Source of the DNA: Mus musculus
Lineage: Eukaryota; Chordata; Mammalia; Rodentia; Muridae
Assembly: GCF_000001635.26 (NCBI RefSeq)
Contig: NC_000071.6
Span: 6,527,001 to 6,591,000 of the forward strand
Length of the DNA stretch: 64,000 nucleotides
Reading direction: 5' to 3'
Both the position numbers and the translations under genes were made by a program. This document shows positions 1 to 11,167 of this stretch, piece after piece (the first letter of the stretch is position 1; every line of letters begins with the position of its first letter). The notes under the pieces are model-generated. The model saw only the letters and a program-made list of their open reading frames with translations, was not told where the DNA came from and did no database searches.

Positions 1-774
1 ACTATCACTGAAGAAAGGGAAAGAAACATGTCCATATCCCTAGTGCTTATATGCACAGAATATAAGGATTCAAAGTGTTATTATAAGACTCAAAATTAGA
101 TGGCTTATGACTTTTCTCAACAACTGGTATTTTAAGAAGTGAAATCAGAATCTCATCTTCAGTATCTCTGGCTATAGTTTGAATAAGGACAGAATACAAA
201 TTCCCAAAGATTTTGATTTACAAATCTGTGCAAATTTCTAATGATGCCTAGAGGAGAGAGATGGTGCTAAATATGAAATGATGGCAGATTTAGGGAAGTG
301 GAGACTTTAGAGGTATAGGCAAGGCCATGTATGTTTATTACATTGCTAATGGAAAAAAGTCCCTAAACAACTTTAAAGTTGAATTTTCTACTTTTTAGTG
401 AGTTAGAGATAAAGTATGAAAGGTACTAAGAAAGAGCAATTATCAGAAGAAGATATAATTACCATGAACATATGTAGATAGAGAAAAATCACACCATTTA
501 GACTATAGACTTTTTCTGTGGGAAATAATTATATGGATATATTGATAACATATAACCTATAAATATATTCATGTGTTTATTAACCTGTCATATAAATGCT
601 TTATGATTTTCTACACAACCTTCACAGAAGTGTTTTATTATAAGAAGTTATTTAACTATGACATATGAGCAGTACTCAGAATGTTACATAAATCATGGCA
701 ATATAATTTATACATAGACTATTTTAAGTAACCTCATTTAGAGTTGTAATTGTCTGATAATCTAATACTCCTCA
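1..774. other. AT-rich non-coding stretch, nothing recognised
   Basis: No open frame of note, no SINE or LTR signature and no microsatellite was seen here. It is the left flank of the first L1 piece. Confidence 0.5.
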
Positions 775-2960
775 AGCAATTTCATAAAATAGGAACAGAA
801 GGAACGCTACCTAATTCATTCTATAAAGCCACAATTACTCTGATGCCTAAACCATACAAGGAACCAACAAAAAAGAGAACTTCAGATCAATTTTACTTGT
901 GAATATTGATGCAAAAATACTTCTACTAAAAGCAATGTACAGATTCAACTCAATTCCCATCAAAATTCCAACACAATTCTTCAAAGATATGGAAAAAGTA
1001 ATTCTCAAATTCATCTGTAAAACTAAAAACCCAGAATAGCGAAAACAATACTTAACAATAAAAGGACTTCTGGGGAATCGTCATCTCTGACCTCAAACTG
1101 CACTGCACAGCAACAGTGATCAAAACCACATGGTATTGGAACAGAGACAGAAAGAGGATCAATGAGATAGAATTGAAAACCCAGAAATAAAACCACATAC
1201 TTAAGACACTTGATCTTTGGAAAAGAAGCCAAAAATATACGATGGAAAGAATGAAAGCATTGTCAATAAATGGTGCTGATCTAACTGGAAGTCTGTATAT
1301 AGAAAAATCAAACCAGATCCATATTTTCACCTTGAATAAAGCTCAAGTCCAAGTGAATCAAGGACTTCAACATAAAACCAGACACACTAAGGTGGGAAAG
1401 AGCCTCAAACTCATTGACCAAGGAATGGGGTGGAATTTCCTAAACAGAACTGCAATGGCTCATGCCCTAAGATCAAAAATTGATCAATAGGACCTCATGA
1501 AACTGAAAAGCTTCTGTAAGGCAATGGTCATAGTCTATAGGACAAATTGGCAACCCACATATTAGGAAAAATCTTCACTAATCCCACATCCAAAGGAGGG
1601 CTAATATCCAAAATATATAAAGAACTCAACAAGCTAATCACCAAAAACCAAACACCCCAATCAAACAATGGTGTGTAGAACTAAAAAGAGAATTCACAAC
1701 AGAGGAAACTCGAATGGCTGAGTAGCACTTAAATGTTCAAATTCCTTAGTGATCAGGGAAATGCAAATCAAAAGGACACTGAGATTCCACCTTACACCAA
1801 TCAAAACGGCTAAGATAAAAATATCTGGTGACAGCACGTGTTGGAAAGGATGTGGAGAAAGAGGAACACTCCTCCATTGTTGGAAGAATTGAAAACTGGG
1901 ACAACCACTCTGGAAATCTACCTGGAGAATCCTCAGAAAATTGGAAATAAATCTACCTGAAGACCCAGCTATACCACTCTTGGGCATACACCCAAAAGAT
2001 GTCCCACCACGTCACAGGGGCCCATGTTCCACTATGTTCATAGTGGACTTATCTGTGATATCCAGAAGCTGGCAACAACCCAAATGTCTCACAACAGAAG
2101 AATTCATACAGAAAATATGGTTCATTTACACAATGGAATACTATTCAGCTATTAAGAATGAGGACATCAGGAGTTTTGCAGGTAAATGGATGAAACTAGA
2201 AAATATCTCCATCCTGAGTGAGGTAACTCAAACCCAAAAGGACACGAATAGGTATGTACTCACTAATAAGTGGATATTAGCCAAAAAAATACCCAGAATA
2301 CCCAGGATACAATCCACAGAACTCAAAAAGATTAACAAGCTGAAGGGCCAAGTGAGGATGCCTCATTCCCTCTTGCGAAGAAGAAAGCAATCATGGGGGC
2401 CAGGGCAGAGTGAGGGAGAGACCTTGGCGGGAAAGGGGGCAGGGAGGGAAAAAGGGGAACATGATCAGGTACTGGGTGGGGGGGGAAGCAGAAATAGGAG
2501 TGAAACTTGAGGGTTAGCAGAATGAATGGAAATATGCTACCTCTGGGAATAGGTGGTAGGGACACCCTCTAGAAAGTACAAGAGACCTGGGAGGTAAGAG
2601 CCTCTCAGAACTCAAAGGGAAGGACTTTTGATGAAAGGACCAATGGTGGGGAGAGGGAACTTGTAGAGTCCACCTCCAGTAGAAAGACAAGGCTTTAAGA
2701 GAGAGATGGAGTTGCCATCCCACAGTCAAAATCTCTGAACCAGAATTGTTTCTGTCTAAATGAACTGCAGGAACAAAAATGGGGAAGAGACTGAGGGAAA
2801 GAAGGTTCAGTGACAGGCCCAAATTGAGATCCAGCTCAGGGGAAGGCTCCAAGGCTTGGCACTATTACTGATGCTACAGTGTACTTACATACATGGGCTT
2901 AGCGTGGCTGCCCTCTGAGAGGCCCAACAAGCAGCTGAAAGAGTCAGATGGGACCTTTTT
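775..2960 (+). mobile_element. Lx-type LINE-1 fragment, internally deleted
   Basis: This is the 3' part of an old rodent L1 in sense orientation. It starts in the ORF2 reverse transcriptase region (from about 790). At about 925-935 the sequence jumps from the stretch equivalent to 32880 in the full-length L1 of this window to the stretch equivalent to 33735. Roughly 850 bp, including the FADD catalytic box, is therefore missing. The ORF2 C-terminal region then follows with many stops and frameshifts; the clearest surviving frame is 1941-2336 and includes a Cys-containing STMF-like segment and an MEYYSAIKN-like motif. A GA-rich 3' UTR of Lx type runs to about 2960. No poly(A) tail or TSD was identified. 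It is an inactive fossil. Confidence 0.85.
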
Positions 2961-3440
2961 AACTTCCAAAATCTGTTAAGCTGACTTTTTCTTTTATTTT
3001 AGAAGCATGAGTAAGGCTACTGAAATTTGGAAGCCAGTTTTGTCAGGGTGTTTCCCTATTCAATATTTAACTTAGTATATTTCTTATAATGGTGTGTGTG
3101 GAAGAAGACAAGTGTTAAGAAAAGTCATGCAAATTAGCCTTCTAGATGGAGCAACATTGTCTTGTCCAATATTTTCCTTAACGATTTTTATTGTCTCATA
3201 ATGAATCTTCTTCTTTTAGCCTCTTCATTGTTCCAAGTATAATTGATCAATCCTTATGTTTTCTCAAATGGGCAATTTCATTGAATTGAGAGGGGAAAAA
3301 TGGAAAAAGCCTTTAGCACTCCTTCCAAGAGCTGAGACAATTGTTTTGGCAATCATTGCTAAAATAATTAACTCTGTGAACATGAATTTACCCAGAGCAA
3401 TTCTTTTGTAAGATAGCACCTAGAACCATTTTGTTCTGTT
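2961..3440. other. repeat-poor AT-rich spacer
   Basis: No gene or known repeat was recognised between the L1 fragment and the inverted repeat. Confidence 0.4.
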
Positions 3441-3698
3441 TTGATTCCGCCAATGTGTGCCAGGTTCACTCAATTTAATCCTATGTATTTAAAATATAAT
3501 TTCAACATATGATCAGTACAAAATTATTAATGAAATATGAATTTGTTGGATAGTTTTTGTCAACTTGATACAAACCCAGACATACTTAGGAGGGAAAAAA
3601 ATCACAATTGAGGAAATGCCTTCATAAGATTATATATATATATACCTTAAATGCATAGGAATAAATTGAGTGAACCTGGCACACATGAGCATAATCAA
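3441..3698. repeat. 52-bp inverted repeat with 154-bp spacer
   Basis: Arm 3441-3492 and arm 3647-3698 are reverse complements at 46 of 52 positions by hand count. The core of each arm (3454-3484 and 3655-3685) matches at 30 of 31. The spacer holds a degraded LTR fragment (3546-3630) and a short TA tract. It could be a rearrangement scar, the ends of a small DNA element, or an inverted duplication made during repair. Confidence 0.75.
3546..3630 (+). mobile_element. degraded LTR fragment, same family as the 25.9-27.9 kb element
   Basis: The stretch containing GTCAACTTGATACAAA followed by a TTGAGGAAATGCCTTCATAAGAT-like segment matches the start of the LTR at 25919-27871 when that element is read on its minus strand. 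Only about 85 bp remain. Confidence 0.55.
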
Positions 3699-3890
3699 AT
3701 TACATATTACATATATATTACATTAATCTTTTATATATATATTTAATTTTTACTTACATTTTTATTTAAATTTATTTAAATTTTTGTATAGATTTATTTA
3801 AATGTTAAGGAAAATATAAAATTTTATTTAAAATAAAAATGTATATATTTAATATAAATACTTAAAGTATTAATGGCCTTATTATTCTTT

Positions 3891-3892
<2 letters not shown>

Positions 3893-3936
<44 letters not shown>

Positions 3937-3938
3937 CC
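3893..3938. repeat. (CA)n microsatellite
   Basis: About 20 CA units with one CG interruption near 3930. Confidence 0.95.
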
Positions 3939-4575
3939 CTACTGTGAGAGATGTCCCCCCGGGCAGTGGTGTTCCATGGTGCATGAGAAGAACCGAAACG
4001 TTAGTGTGGAGCCAGCCAGTAAGCGGCATTTCTGTGTGGTTTACGTTTCAGTCTCCTGCCTTCAGTCCCTTCCAGGATGGACTGCAACATGCGTGGTGAC
4101 AAAGGCCTTTTCTCCCCAAGTGCCTTTGGTCAGTGATATTTCAAACATGCTACCAGAAAGTCCACTAGGATATTTTGCTAGTTTGTTACAATAAGCTTTC
4201 TGTAATCCAGATGCATTTCACATTTCTATTATATATTAACATGGGCAGATTCTATCTAAAGTGCCTAATAGCTACATGAGGTATTCTTAAATTCAGGGTT
4301 TTCTTAAAATGTATTTTAAAATGGCTACTTTGTCTCTATAGAAATTGATCTTTATTTTATTGAATAAATTTCTTTCCATAAAGGAGAGATAACAGTCTAT
4401 TACCTGTCAGGTGTAGGGTATCAGTTAAATATTTTTGGGTTTCAAATTCTGTGGTTTTGTTCTGAGCCTTGCTAGCTCTGTTTCTGTTTTGTTTGACTTT
4501 TCTTTTCCCATTTTACCTTTATTCTTCATCCAATTTATGTCATGTACCCTACTATCCTTCTCAGGTTTATTCTTT

Positions 4576-4642
<67 letters not shown>

Positions 4643-4714
4643 TGTGTATGTGTGTGTCTCTTGCACTTGCTCTCACACTCTCTCCCTCTCTCCCAAATGC
4701 ACACACACACAGAA

Positions 4715-4754
<40 letters not shown>

Positions 4755-4760
4755 AGAGTC
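4576..4760. repeat. composite (TC)n / (CA)n microsatellite
   Basis: A pure TC tract of about 30 units (4579-4638) is followed by TG-rich and TC-rich sequence and then further TC and CA tracts (4713-4755). The open frames reported on both strands here are low-complexity artefacts. Confidence 0.95.
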
Positions 4761-4803
4761 ACACATTATACATTTGTAAATATAAACTGAGTTGATTTAT
4801 TAT

Positions 4804-4858
4804 TGCGTGTGTGTGTGTGTGTGTGCGCGCGCGCGCACGCGTGCGTGCACCCGTGCAT
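4804..4858. repeat. (TG)n(CG)n alternating purine-pyrimidine tract
   Basis: TG repeats run into CG repeats and then mixed CGTG units, so purine and pyrimidine alternate almost without break over about 50 bp. Such tracts are the classic Z-DNA-forming type; the structural role is inferred. Confidence 0.9.
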
Positions 4859-4865
4859 GTTTAGA

Positions 4866-5740
4866 ATTGTCCACCTGGGAATGGAAGTGTAATTTAAGGG
4901 TTCTTTGGAAATTCGGTTGCATTATGTGGAGTTTTGCTGGGGCAAATGTGAAGGAGCTGAAGCAGACACAGGTAAAGGTTAAGGCAGACTCACTGAAGCA
5001 GACACAGGTGAAATCTTATTCTGCTAAAGGACATGCAAGGACATGTGATGAAGGATTCTTCACTAACGAAGCATGTGTACTGGTCTGCCTTCCATTTTGT
5101 AGTCTCTCTCCATAGAGAGAAACACACCAAAATCTTCTGGTGGTACGCTGTGGCCTTTTGCAGTTTCTTGCAGTTTCCTTGGACTCGGGGCCTATTGGCA
5201 GAGTAATGTCACCTGAGACAGACTCATGTGCAAGACCCTTGGAGGACACGTGATGCTTGGAGAGCGTATAAATAGGAGTCAACTGACAGTGACTGAACTT
5301 TGCTTGCTGGTAGAGCTAGCTGGGTTTCTAGTCTCGAATCTTTACTGATGATCTGTGATTTGCTGATCTTTGCTTTGCTGAGAGACTCAGCTGAGAATGT
5401 TTCCTGGTGTTCCTGTTGGTCCTGGTCCACCTTTCTGACTTGTGCAGAGGCTGAGGCCTGGCTTCCTCTGCTAGTAGTGCCACTACCTCTGATTCATGTT
5501 TGCTATCCCGATTCTCCCCAACTGAAGTTCTGGTGTATCTATGACGTGCTTGCAAGTAGATTGAACTGCAGCTGCTGACCTGTAAACCGACCTGCTGATT
5601 TCTTGATGAGGAAGATGGGATTTGCTCTGAAGAACCACTTCTAAACAGGTCCACTTCCCTTGGATCCTTTGTTTTCCACTACCTATGGCACGTGGTGAGC
5701 TAGAAGGGAGATTAAAGTGTTTATGAACAATCATTAAAAA
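4866..5740 (+). mobile_element. possible old LTR with TATA box
   Basis: This stretch is richer in GC than its flanks and is laid out like a retroviral LTR. It has a 17-bp direct repeat with 36-bp spacing (4957-4973 and 4993-5009), as in some U3 enhancers, a good TATA box (TATAAATA, 5267-5274), and an ATTAAA polyadenylation-like hexamer near 5712. No TG...CA boundaries with a target duplication were identified and I cannot name the family. The short frames on both strands look accidental. Confidence 0.4.
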
Positions 5741-5789
5741 GTAGGCTTTGAAAAATTAAAGTTACAGAGAGTGGACATGGGCCTTGACC

Positions 5790-6290
5790 CTAGTGAAGAC
5801 TAATTCTAACTCTCTGTGTAGCCATTTATTGCCTAGTTCTTTCTAGAGGTAAAGCCTTGTGAGACCTCTCCCATCCATGTCGCATGCCTATTGTTGTTGC
5901 AAGATTTCTGTTTCTGTTTTAGCAGCTATATTTTTTATTTCCTGTTATGGGTAACTTTTTCCCTGTTATATAAGAAGATGCTATCTCACAGCAGATGCCC
6001 TGGTCATTTAGCTCTTACAATCTTTCTGCCCCCTCTTCTAGGATGCCCCCTCATTCTTCTGTGTAGGGACTACATTATAAATGTACCTGTTGGGACTGAA
6101 AACTCCATGGTCAGTTGTTTTCTGCATTTTGATAGTGGTATCTTTCCTCGATGGTCCCTGGGTATTGCAAAAGAAGCCTATTTGGTGGGAGATGAGAGCC
6201 ATATCAGGCATGAAATCCTTTCTATTGAGTGGGTCTGGATCCAAATGAGAACACCTTTGATAGTTACCCTCAGGATATAAGAGGCACTAT
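5790..6290. repeat. unassigned interspersed rodent repeat
   Basis: The text of this stretch resembles a high-copy mouse repeat (the part around 5980-6060, with its run of CTTACAATCTTTCTGCCCCC, is the most familiar). I cannot assign a family with confidence. The 129-codon frame starting near 5891 has no recognisable protein features. Confidence 0.4.
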
Positions 6291-8570
6291 TGAACCTTCT
6301 GCACTATGTTGCTGTCCTGGCCACTGTTGTGATGTGTAAGAGTTACACCTCACTATTTCCAGATATTGCTTTTCTCCCTGTGGCAACTTGCATAGCTCTT
6401 TCCAGCATTATAACTATTTCTTTAAGAAAGTGAGAATGGAGGTGTGCTATTAGAAAGTGAGGAGGTGGGGAGGATCTGAGAGGAGACAAAGGGAAGGAGA
6501 CTGTGATCATGATATATTGCATGAAAACATATTTTCAATAAAATGATTAGTTCGTTGAAAATGTCTTTTAATATATTTAACCATATTCAGCCCCTCCCCC
6601 AGTTCCTCCTTAATGCTTCTTGCAAACATATACCCAGAGGTAGGCTATGAAATGTGAAAGAATTGATAGGCTTAAGAGCCATAAAAACCAAATTAGTTCA
6701 AGATGCTTGATAGGGGGCTGCTCATCTTGGCATTATACTTCTTGTTGCCCAAGAAAAGTTTTACATATCATCAATGAGACTTTTTCAATGCTCTATGCTA
6801 AGAATTAACTAACTCACAGATTAAAGTTAGACTCATTAACCACTCACTGAGCAGTCACGTATACACATTTATTTATTAGATGTGACTTCATAAGGAACTT
6901 GAATTATTTACTGGAATTTCAAGAGATTGTGTTATAATCAATTATCTCACCAATCATAGGGAAATCTCCCAACTTTTCTATGCTGTTTTGTTTTTGTTGG
7001 AGGTGGGTAGGTGGTGAATACAGCTTGACATTGTTGTGAATACACATTGAAAAGGGAGCTTGTGGTTCCTATCAATCACGTGTGAACATGTGATAAGAAG
7101 ACACAACATTCTTTCTGATATGGTATGGTCAGATGTAAAGGCAGAGTACTGGATTCACCACACAAGCACACACAGACTGCTTTCCTATATGTTCTGTATG
7201 CCAGTCCTCAGTACCAGCCACATACTGAGACTGTCTTTGATGTTGAGAATTGTTGACTAGTTAATTTAAAGACTTTTATAGAATAGCTAAAGGGAATATG
7301 TCATATTATTTAAAGAAAGATTTTATGTAGCCTTATTTACATACATGTATGTCAATATATACACATATACACATATATACATATACACATATATTTATAT
7401 ATTTTCCTGGTGGCATTGCATTCTAGATATAGTAATTTAATTGATAGTCTTTAAAAATATTTTTTGATAAAACATTTTCTTTTAAGAACTCCGTAATTAG
7501 AATAAAACTGTTTCAATTTGGCTGATAGTATGATCTTTGATGATTCAATTGTACTTACTATCTTAAAACACATTTCTAGGTAAGTAAGCTATTTGAGGAG
7601 TCTCTTGTGTTTCTGCTTCCTTAGATACTAGGCAAGACATGATACTAACTTCCAATTGATATAAGGCAGAAAATTTACTATTTTGGTCTCCTGTTCGAAA
7701 TAAGTGTTTTATTTGATAATAATGCCCAGTTAGTTATTATAACAAACTCAAGAATTAGTAATTTACTATTTATAGTATTATAATTAGAGAATTTTCCTAA
7801 CCTGAACTTCAGTGTATAAAATCCATCACCAAGAATACTCCAAGATAAAACAAAACTTGTTGAAATGGCTTTTAAGTAAAATACTGATATGTAGTAGCTA
7901 TAAAGCCTAGATATTGTTTTACTAATTTTAAATGAAGTGGAACATGACGAGCTCGCAAGAACTGTCCTTAAAGGCAGTAAAATAGTTACCTGTGTTCAAG
8001 CAAGTGTGTGTATGTGAAATGAGGTGTTGGATGTTTTCCACTAAAACATTACCTAAGAGGAGTAATAAAGATGTGAACATCGAAAAGGAAGCAATAAGAA
8101 ACGCAAAGCATATCAGACAGCTCATTACAGACACAGGTCAGGAAATTGCAAAACGGCATTTATAAGCAGCAGTGAAGTAAATTTCCCACAGCAACATTGG
8201 CTCAGACATAACCAAATCATGCACACATCTATTTCTACTGCAAAGATAGACCTGATATAAAGATGTTTCTAATGTGAAGGAAGAGCTTGGGCATCCTATC
8301 AAGAAAGAATTGCTTGTACTTTGGGTAGACAGAGGGAATGCCACTGAGTGAATATTTTTCTGAGAAGATTGTGTGACATGAGTTGGTTCATTGATATGAA
8401 ATAGATGAGAAAAAGCTCTGTAGATAAAGCTATTTTTAATAATAATGCCTCCTCATAAACTATATTTACTCTTTCTATCTGCCTCACTGCTTCTAGGTAG
8501 AACAAGATTAATGACTTCTTCTGTGTGAATTGTCTTGCATAGATCTGAGGCTTTAACAATGGATGAAACA
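6291..8570. other. repeat-poor AT-rich stretch
   Basis: No gene, SINE or LTR was recognised. A short TA/CA-rich tract of ACATATACACATATAT type lies at about 7345-7395. The open frames here are short and have no family features. Confidence 0.45.
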
Positions 8571-8574
8571 GAAT

Positions 8575-9500
8575 TCTACATAGTCAGGGTGGGGGATGGG
8601 GGAAATCTGTAGGAGGTCCCAGAGACCTGGGATGAGAAGCTTCCAGGAGTCAATGCAGGTGAGCTTAGCCTAGATGCCTGACAGTGGGACATGGAATCTG
8701 AAAAGGTCACTTCCTGTAGCTGGGCATTCCCCAGTGGAAGGGTGGGGACAAAACCCCACTCATAAAACTTTCAACCCATAATTTGCCCTGTCTAAGAGAA
8801 ATGCAGGGACAGAGATGGAAGAGAGACAGAAGGAATGGCCAACTAATAACCAGGCCAACTTGAGACCCATTGCACCAATTCCTGACACTATTAATAATAT
8901 TGTTATGCTTACAGGCAGGAGCCTAGCGTAACCATCCTCTGAGAGGCTCTACCCAGCTCTTGACTAACACAGATACATATACCAACAACCAAACATTGGC
9001 AGAGATTCCAGCATATGGAAGAGTTGGGGGAAGGATTGAAGGTCCTGACAGGGATAGAGTCCCCTGTGTGTAAGAACAACAGAATCAAGTAACCTGGACT
9101 TCTGGGAACACTCAAAGATCTAGCTACCAACCAAGGAGCATACACTGGCTGGACCAAGGCTCCTGACATACATGTAGCAGACAGGCATTTCAGTCCCCAT
9201 CTGGGTTCCCCAACAACTGGAGCAGAGGTAACCTGACTGTGGTCTCCATTTCCCAACAGGGCTGCCTTGTCTGGCCTCAGTGGGAGAGGCTGTGTCTAAT
9301 CCTTTAGAGAATTGATGTGCCTGGGTGGGAGGATATGGGAGTGGATATGGGGGAGGATATGGGGGTGGATATGGGTGGGAGGATATGGGGGTGGGCACAC
9401 TCTCAGAGGAGAAGAGGAGAGGGATGGATGGAGGGATTCTGTGAGGGATTCTGCAGTATTTGGGATGTAAATAAGTAAATGAATAAGAAGAAAACTCAAA
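8575..9500 (+). mobile_element. Lx-type LINE-1 3' UTR fragment
   Basis: The GA-rich 3' UTR of an old L1 in sense orientation. It has the same block order as 2600-2960 and 45745-46500: a PROTEIN-free purine-rich block, a 'CCTCTGAGAGGCTC' block, then a G-rich tail. It ends in an A-rich stretch at 9470-9500. It is 5' truncated and carries no coding sequence. Confidence 0.8.
9321..9400 (+). repeat. G-rich minisatellite inside the L1 3' UTR
   Basis: Imperfect units of GGATATGGG(G)G(A/T)G repeat about five times. Runs of three or more G recur, so G-quadruplex formation on the plus strand is plausible. L1 3' UTRs commonly carry such a tract. Confidence 0.8.
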
Positions 9501-9504
9501 GAAC

Positions 9505-9770
9505 TATTTTGTAAATATTAGGAGGTGTGGCCTTATTGGAGGAGGCGCTTCACTTGGGTTGGCCTCTGTGGTTTCAAAGATGGTATTCCAAGTTAGCTTT
9601 CTCTGCCTTGTGCTTACAGCTAATGCTGTCAACTCTCAGCCACTGTACCAATGCTATGCCTACCTATCTTCTGCTATGCTCCCTGCAATGGTGATCACAG
9701 ACTCTAAACTGAACCTGCATGCAATCCCCCAAGACAATAGGGTGTGATAGTCTATTCTAAATTCCTAGTT
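9505..9770 (+). mobile_element. MaLR-like LTR fragment (MT/ORR1 type)
   Basis: The AGGTGTGGCCTTATTGGAGG motif followed by a 'CTGTACCAATGCTATGCCTACC'-like stretch and an AACTGAACC block fits the middle of mouse MaLR LTRs. A related piece lies at 46990-47225. No complete LTR ends were seen. Confidence 0.65.
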
Positions 9771-9949
9771 TACCTTTGTTGCGTTTCTCCACCATTGGCT
9801 AGTTCACCACTATTTTAGAGATAACATTTAACCTTTAATAGTAATACTGCTGGAAGTTTCCATTCACCCAATTTTGTTGGAAAACAAAACAACATCAAAA
9901 CCCCAATTAATTAGGTGATCAAATCATCTTATTTACTGTGAAAGATTAT

Positions 9950-10245
9950 CTAGGTTTTAGAGATAGCTTAGTCAATAAGATGCTTGTGTATAAGCCTGAA
10001 GACCCAAGTTTGATTCCCAGAATCATATTAAAAACCAAATGTAGTGGTGGGTGTTTGTAGTTCCTATGTTACTGAGGCAGAGACAGGAGGATGCCTGGGA
10101 CTCCCTGACCATAAGGCCTACATAAATTGATGAGCTGCATGTCCCACTCAGAGAATTCTCTAAAAGTTATAAGGTGAATAGCTTCTAAGGAAGAGCATGA
10201 GGTTTGCCTCTGCCCACCTCCATGTGCACCTGAACAAGTACACAT
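9950..10245 (+). mobile_element. B4-type SINE
   Basis: An ID-like left part (AGATAGCTTAGTCAATAAG, then a GTTTGATTCCCAG B-box-like stretch) is followed by a B1-like part (GTAGTGGTGGGTGTTTGTAG, then GAGGCAGAGACAGGAGGATG). This order is the known B4 fusion structure. It is diverged. Confidence 0.75.
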
Positions 10246-10349
10246 ATTTATATGTGTATACGGAGATGACTACATTAGTCAGACATTGCAGTACATGCCT
10301 GCTATTGTAGCACTCAGAAGGCTCAGGAAGGATAGCTAATCCTAAAACC

Positions 10350-10379
10350 AACCAACCAACCAACCAAACAAACAAACAG
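10350..10379. repeat. (CCAA)n / (CAAA)n tetranucleotide repeat
   Basis: Tandem ACCA units shifting to AACA units. Confidence 0.85.
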
Positions 10380-10839
10380 GAAGAAAACACAACACAGAAA
10401 AACAGTGTATGTGTGTGTACACACATGCCTGCCATGTCACCAGAAGACAAATGCAGGTATTGGCCCTCCTCTTTCACTTCCTTTGATGCAGAGTTCCTTT
10501 TTCATTTGACTACACAGGCAACTTGGTCCATGAGCTCCTGAGGTTTTTCCCCTCCAATCTGTCTTTAGGAGATTGGGGTTACAGGTGCTCACACTCCTCA
10601 TCCTGTCTTTATATAGATTCTAGGAACTCAAATTCAGGATCCCATGCTTTCATGTCCATCACGTTTACCCAGAGAGCCATCTCCATGGCCCAGTTAATGT
10701 ATCTTTTAAAAAATTAACATTTAATGGTCTGTTCTGCAGAACAGATTGTAGAAGCAGATTTATGCCTCAGAAAGAGAAAACTGTATTTGGTGAGGCCTTG
10801 CTAACATACAGAGTAGAAAAATCTGGTTTTGTTTCATTT

Positions 10840-10894
10840 TCTTTTTTTTTCTTTTCTATTTTTCCTTTTCTTTCTCTCTCTCTCTTTCTTTCTT

Positions 10895-10943
<49 letters not shown>

Positions 10944-10946
10944 TTC

Positions 10947-10977
<31 letters not shown>
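10840..10977. repeat. polypyrimidine (CT/CTTT)n tract
   Basis: About 135 bp of almost pure pyrimidine on the plus strand, ending in a T run that abuts an L1 insertion site. Homopurine-homopyrimidine mirror sequence of this length can form triplex DNA. The frames on both strands are low-complexity artefacts. Confidence 0.95.
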
Positions 10978-10991
10978 GAAAATAAGGGGTA

Positions 10992-11153
10992 CATTGGACT
11001 TGCAAACTTTATATGCCCCAGTACAGGGGAACGCCAGGGCCAAAAAGGGGGAGTGGGTGGGTAGGGGAGTGGGGGTGGGTGGGTATGGGGGACTATTGGT
11101 ATAGCATTGGAAATGTAAATGAGCTAAATACCTAATAAAAAATGAAAAAAAAA
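10992..11153 (+). mobile_element. 5'-truncated L1Md stub with 14-bp TSD
   Basis: Only the last 162 bp of a young-type L1 3' UTR are present (the CAGTACAGGGGAACGCCAGG block, a G-rich tract, AATAAA and a short A tail). The duplication GAAAATAAGGGGTA is exact at 10978-10991 and 11154-11167. This is a severely 5'-truncated target-primed insertion next to a polypyrimidine tract. Confidence 0.93.
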
Positions 11154-11167
11154 GAAAATAAGGGGTA

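Noticed and set aside
4425..4795. Overlapping frames of more than 100 codons on both strands
   Set aside because: They are translations of TC and CA repeats and have no complex protein sequence.
5300..5654. Frames of 92 and 108 codons on opposite strands
   Set aside because: They lie in the possible LTR and have no recognisable domain.
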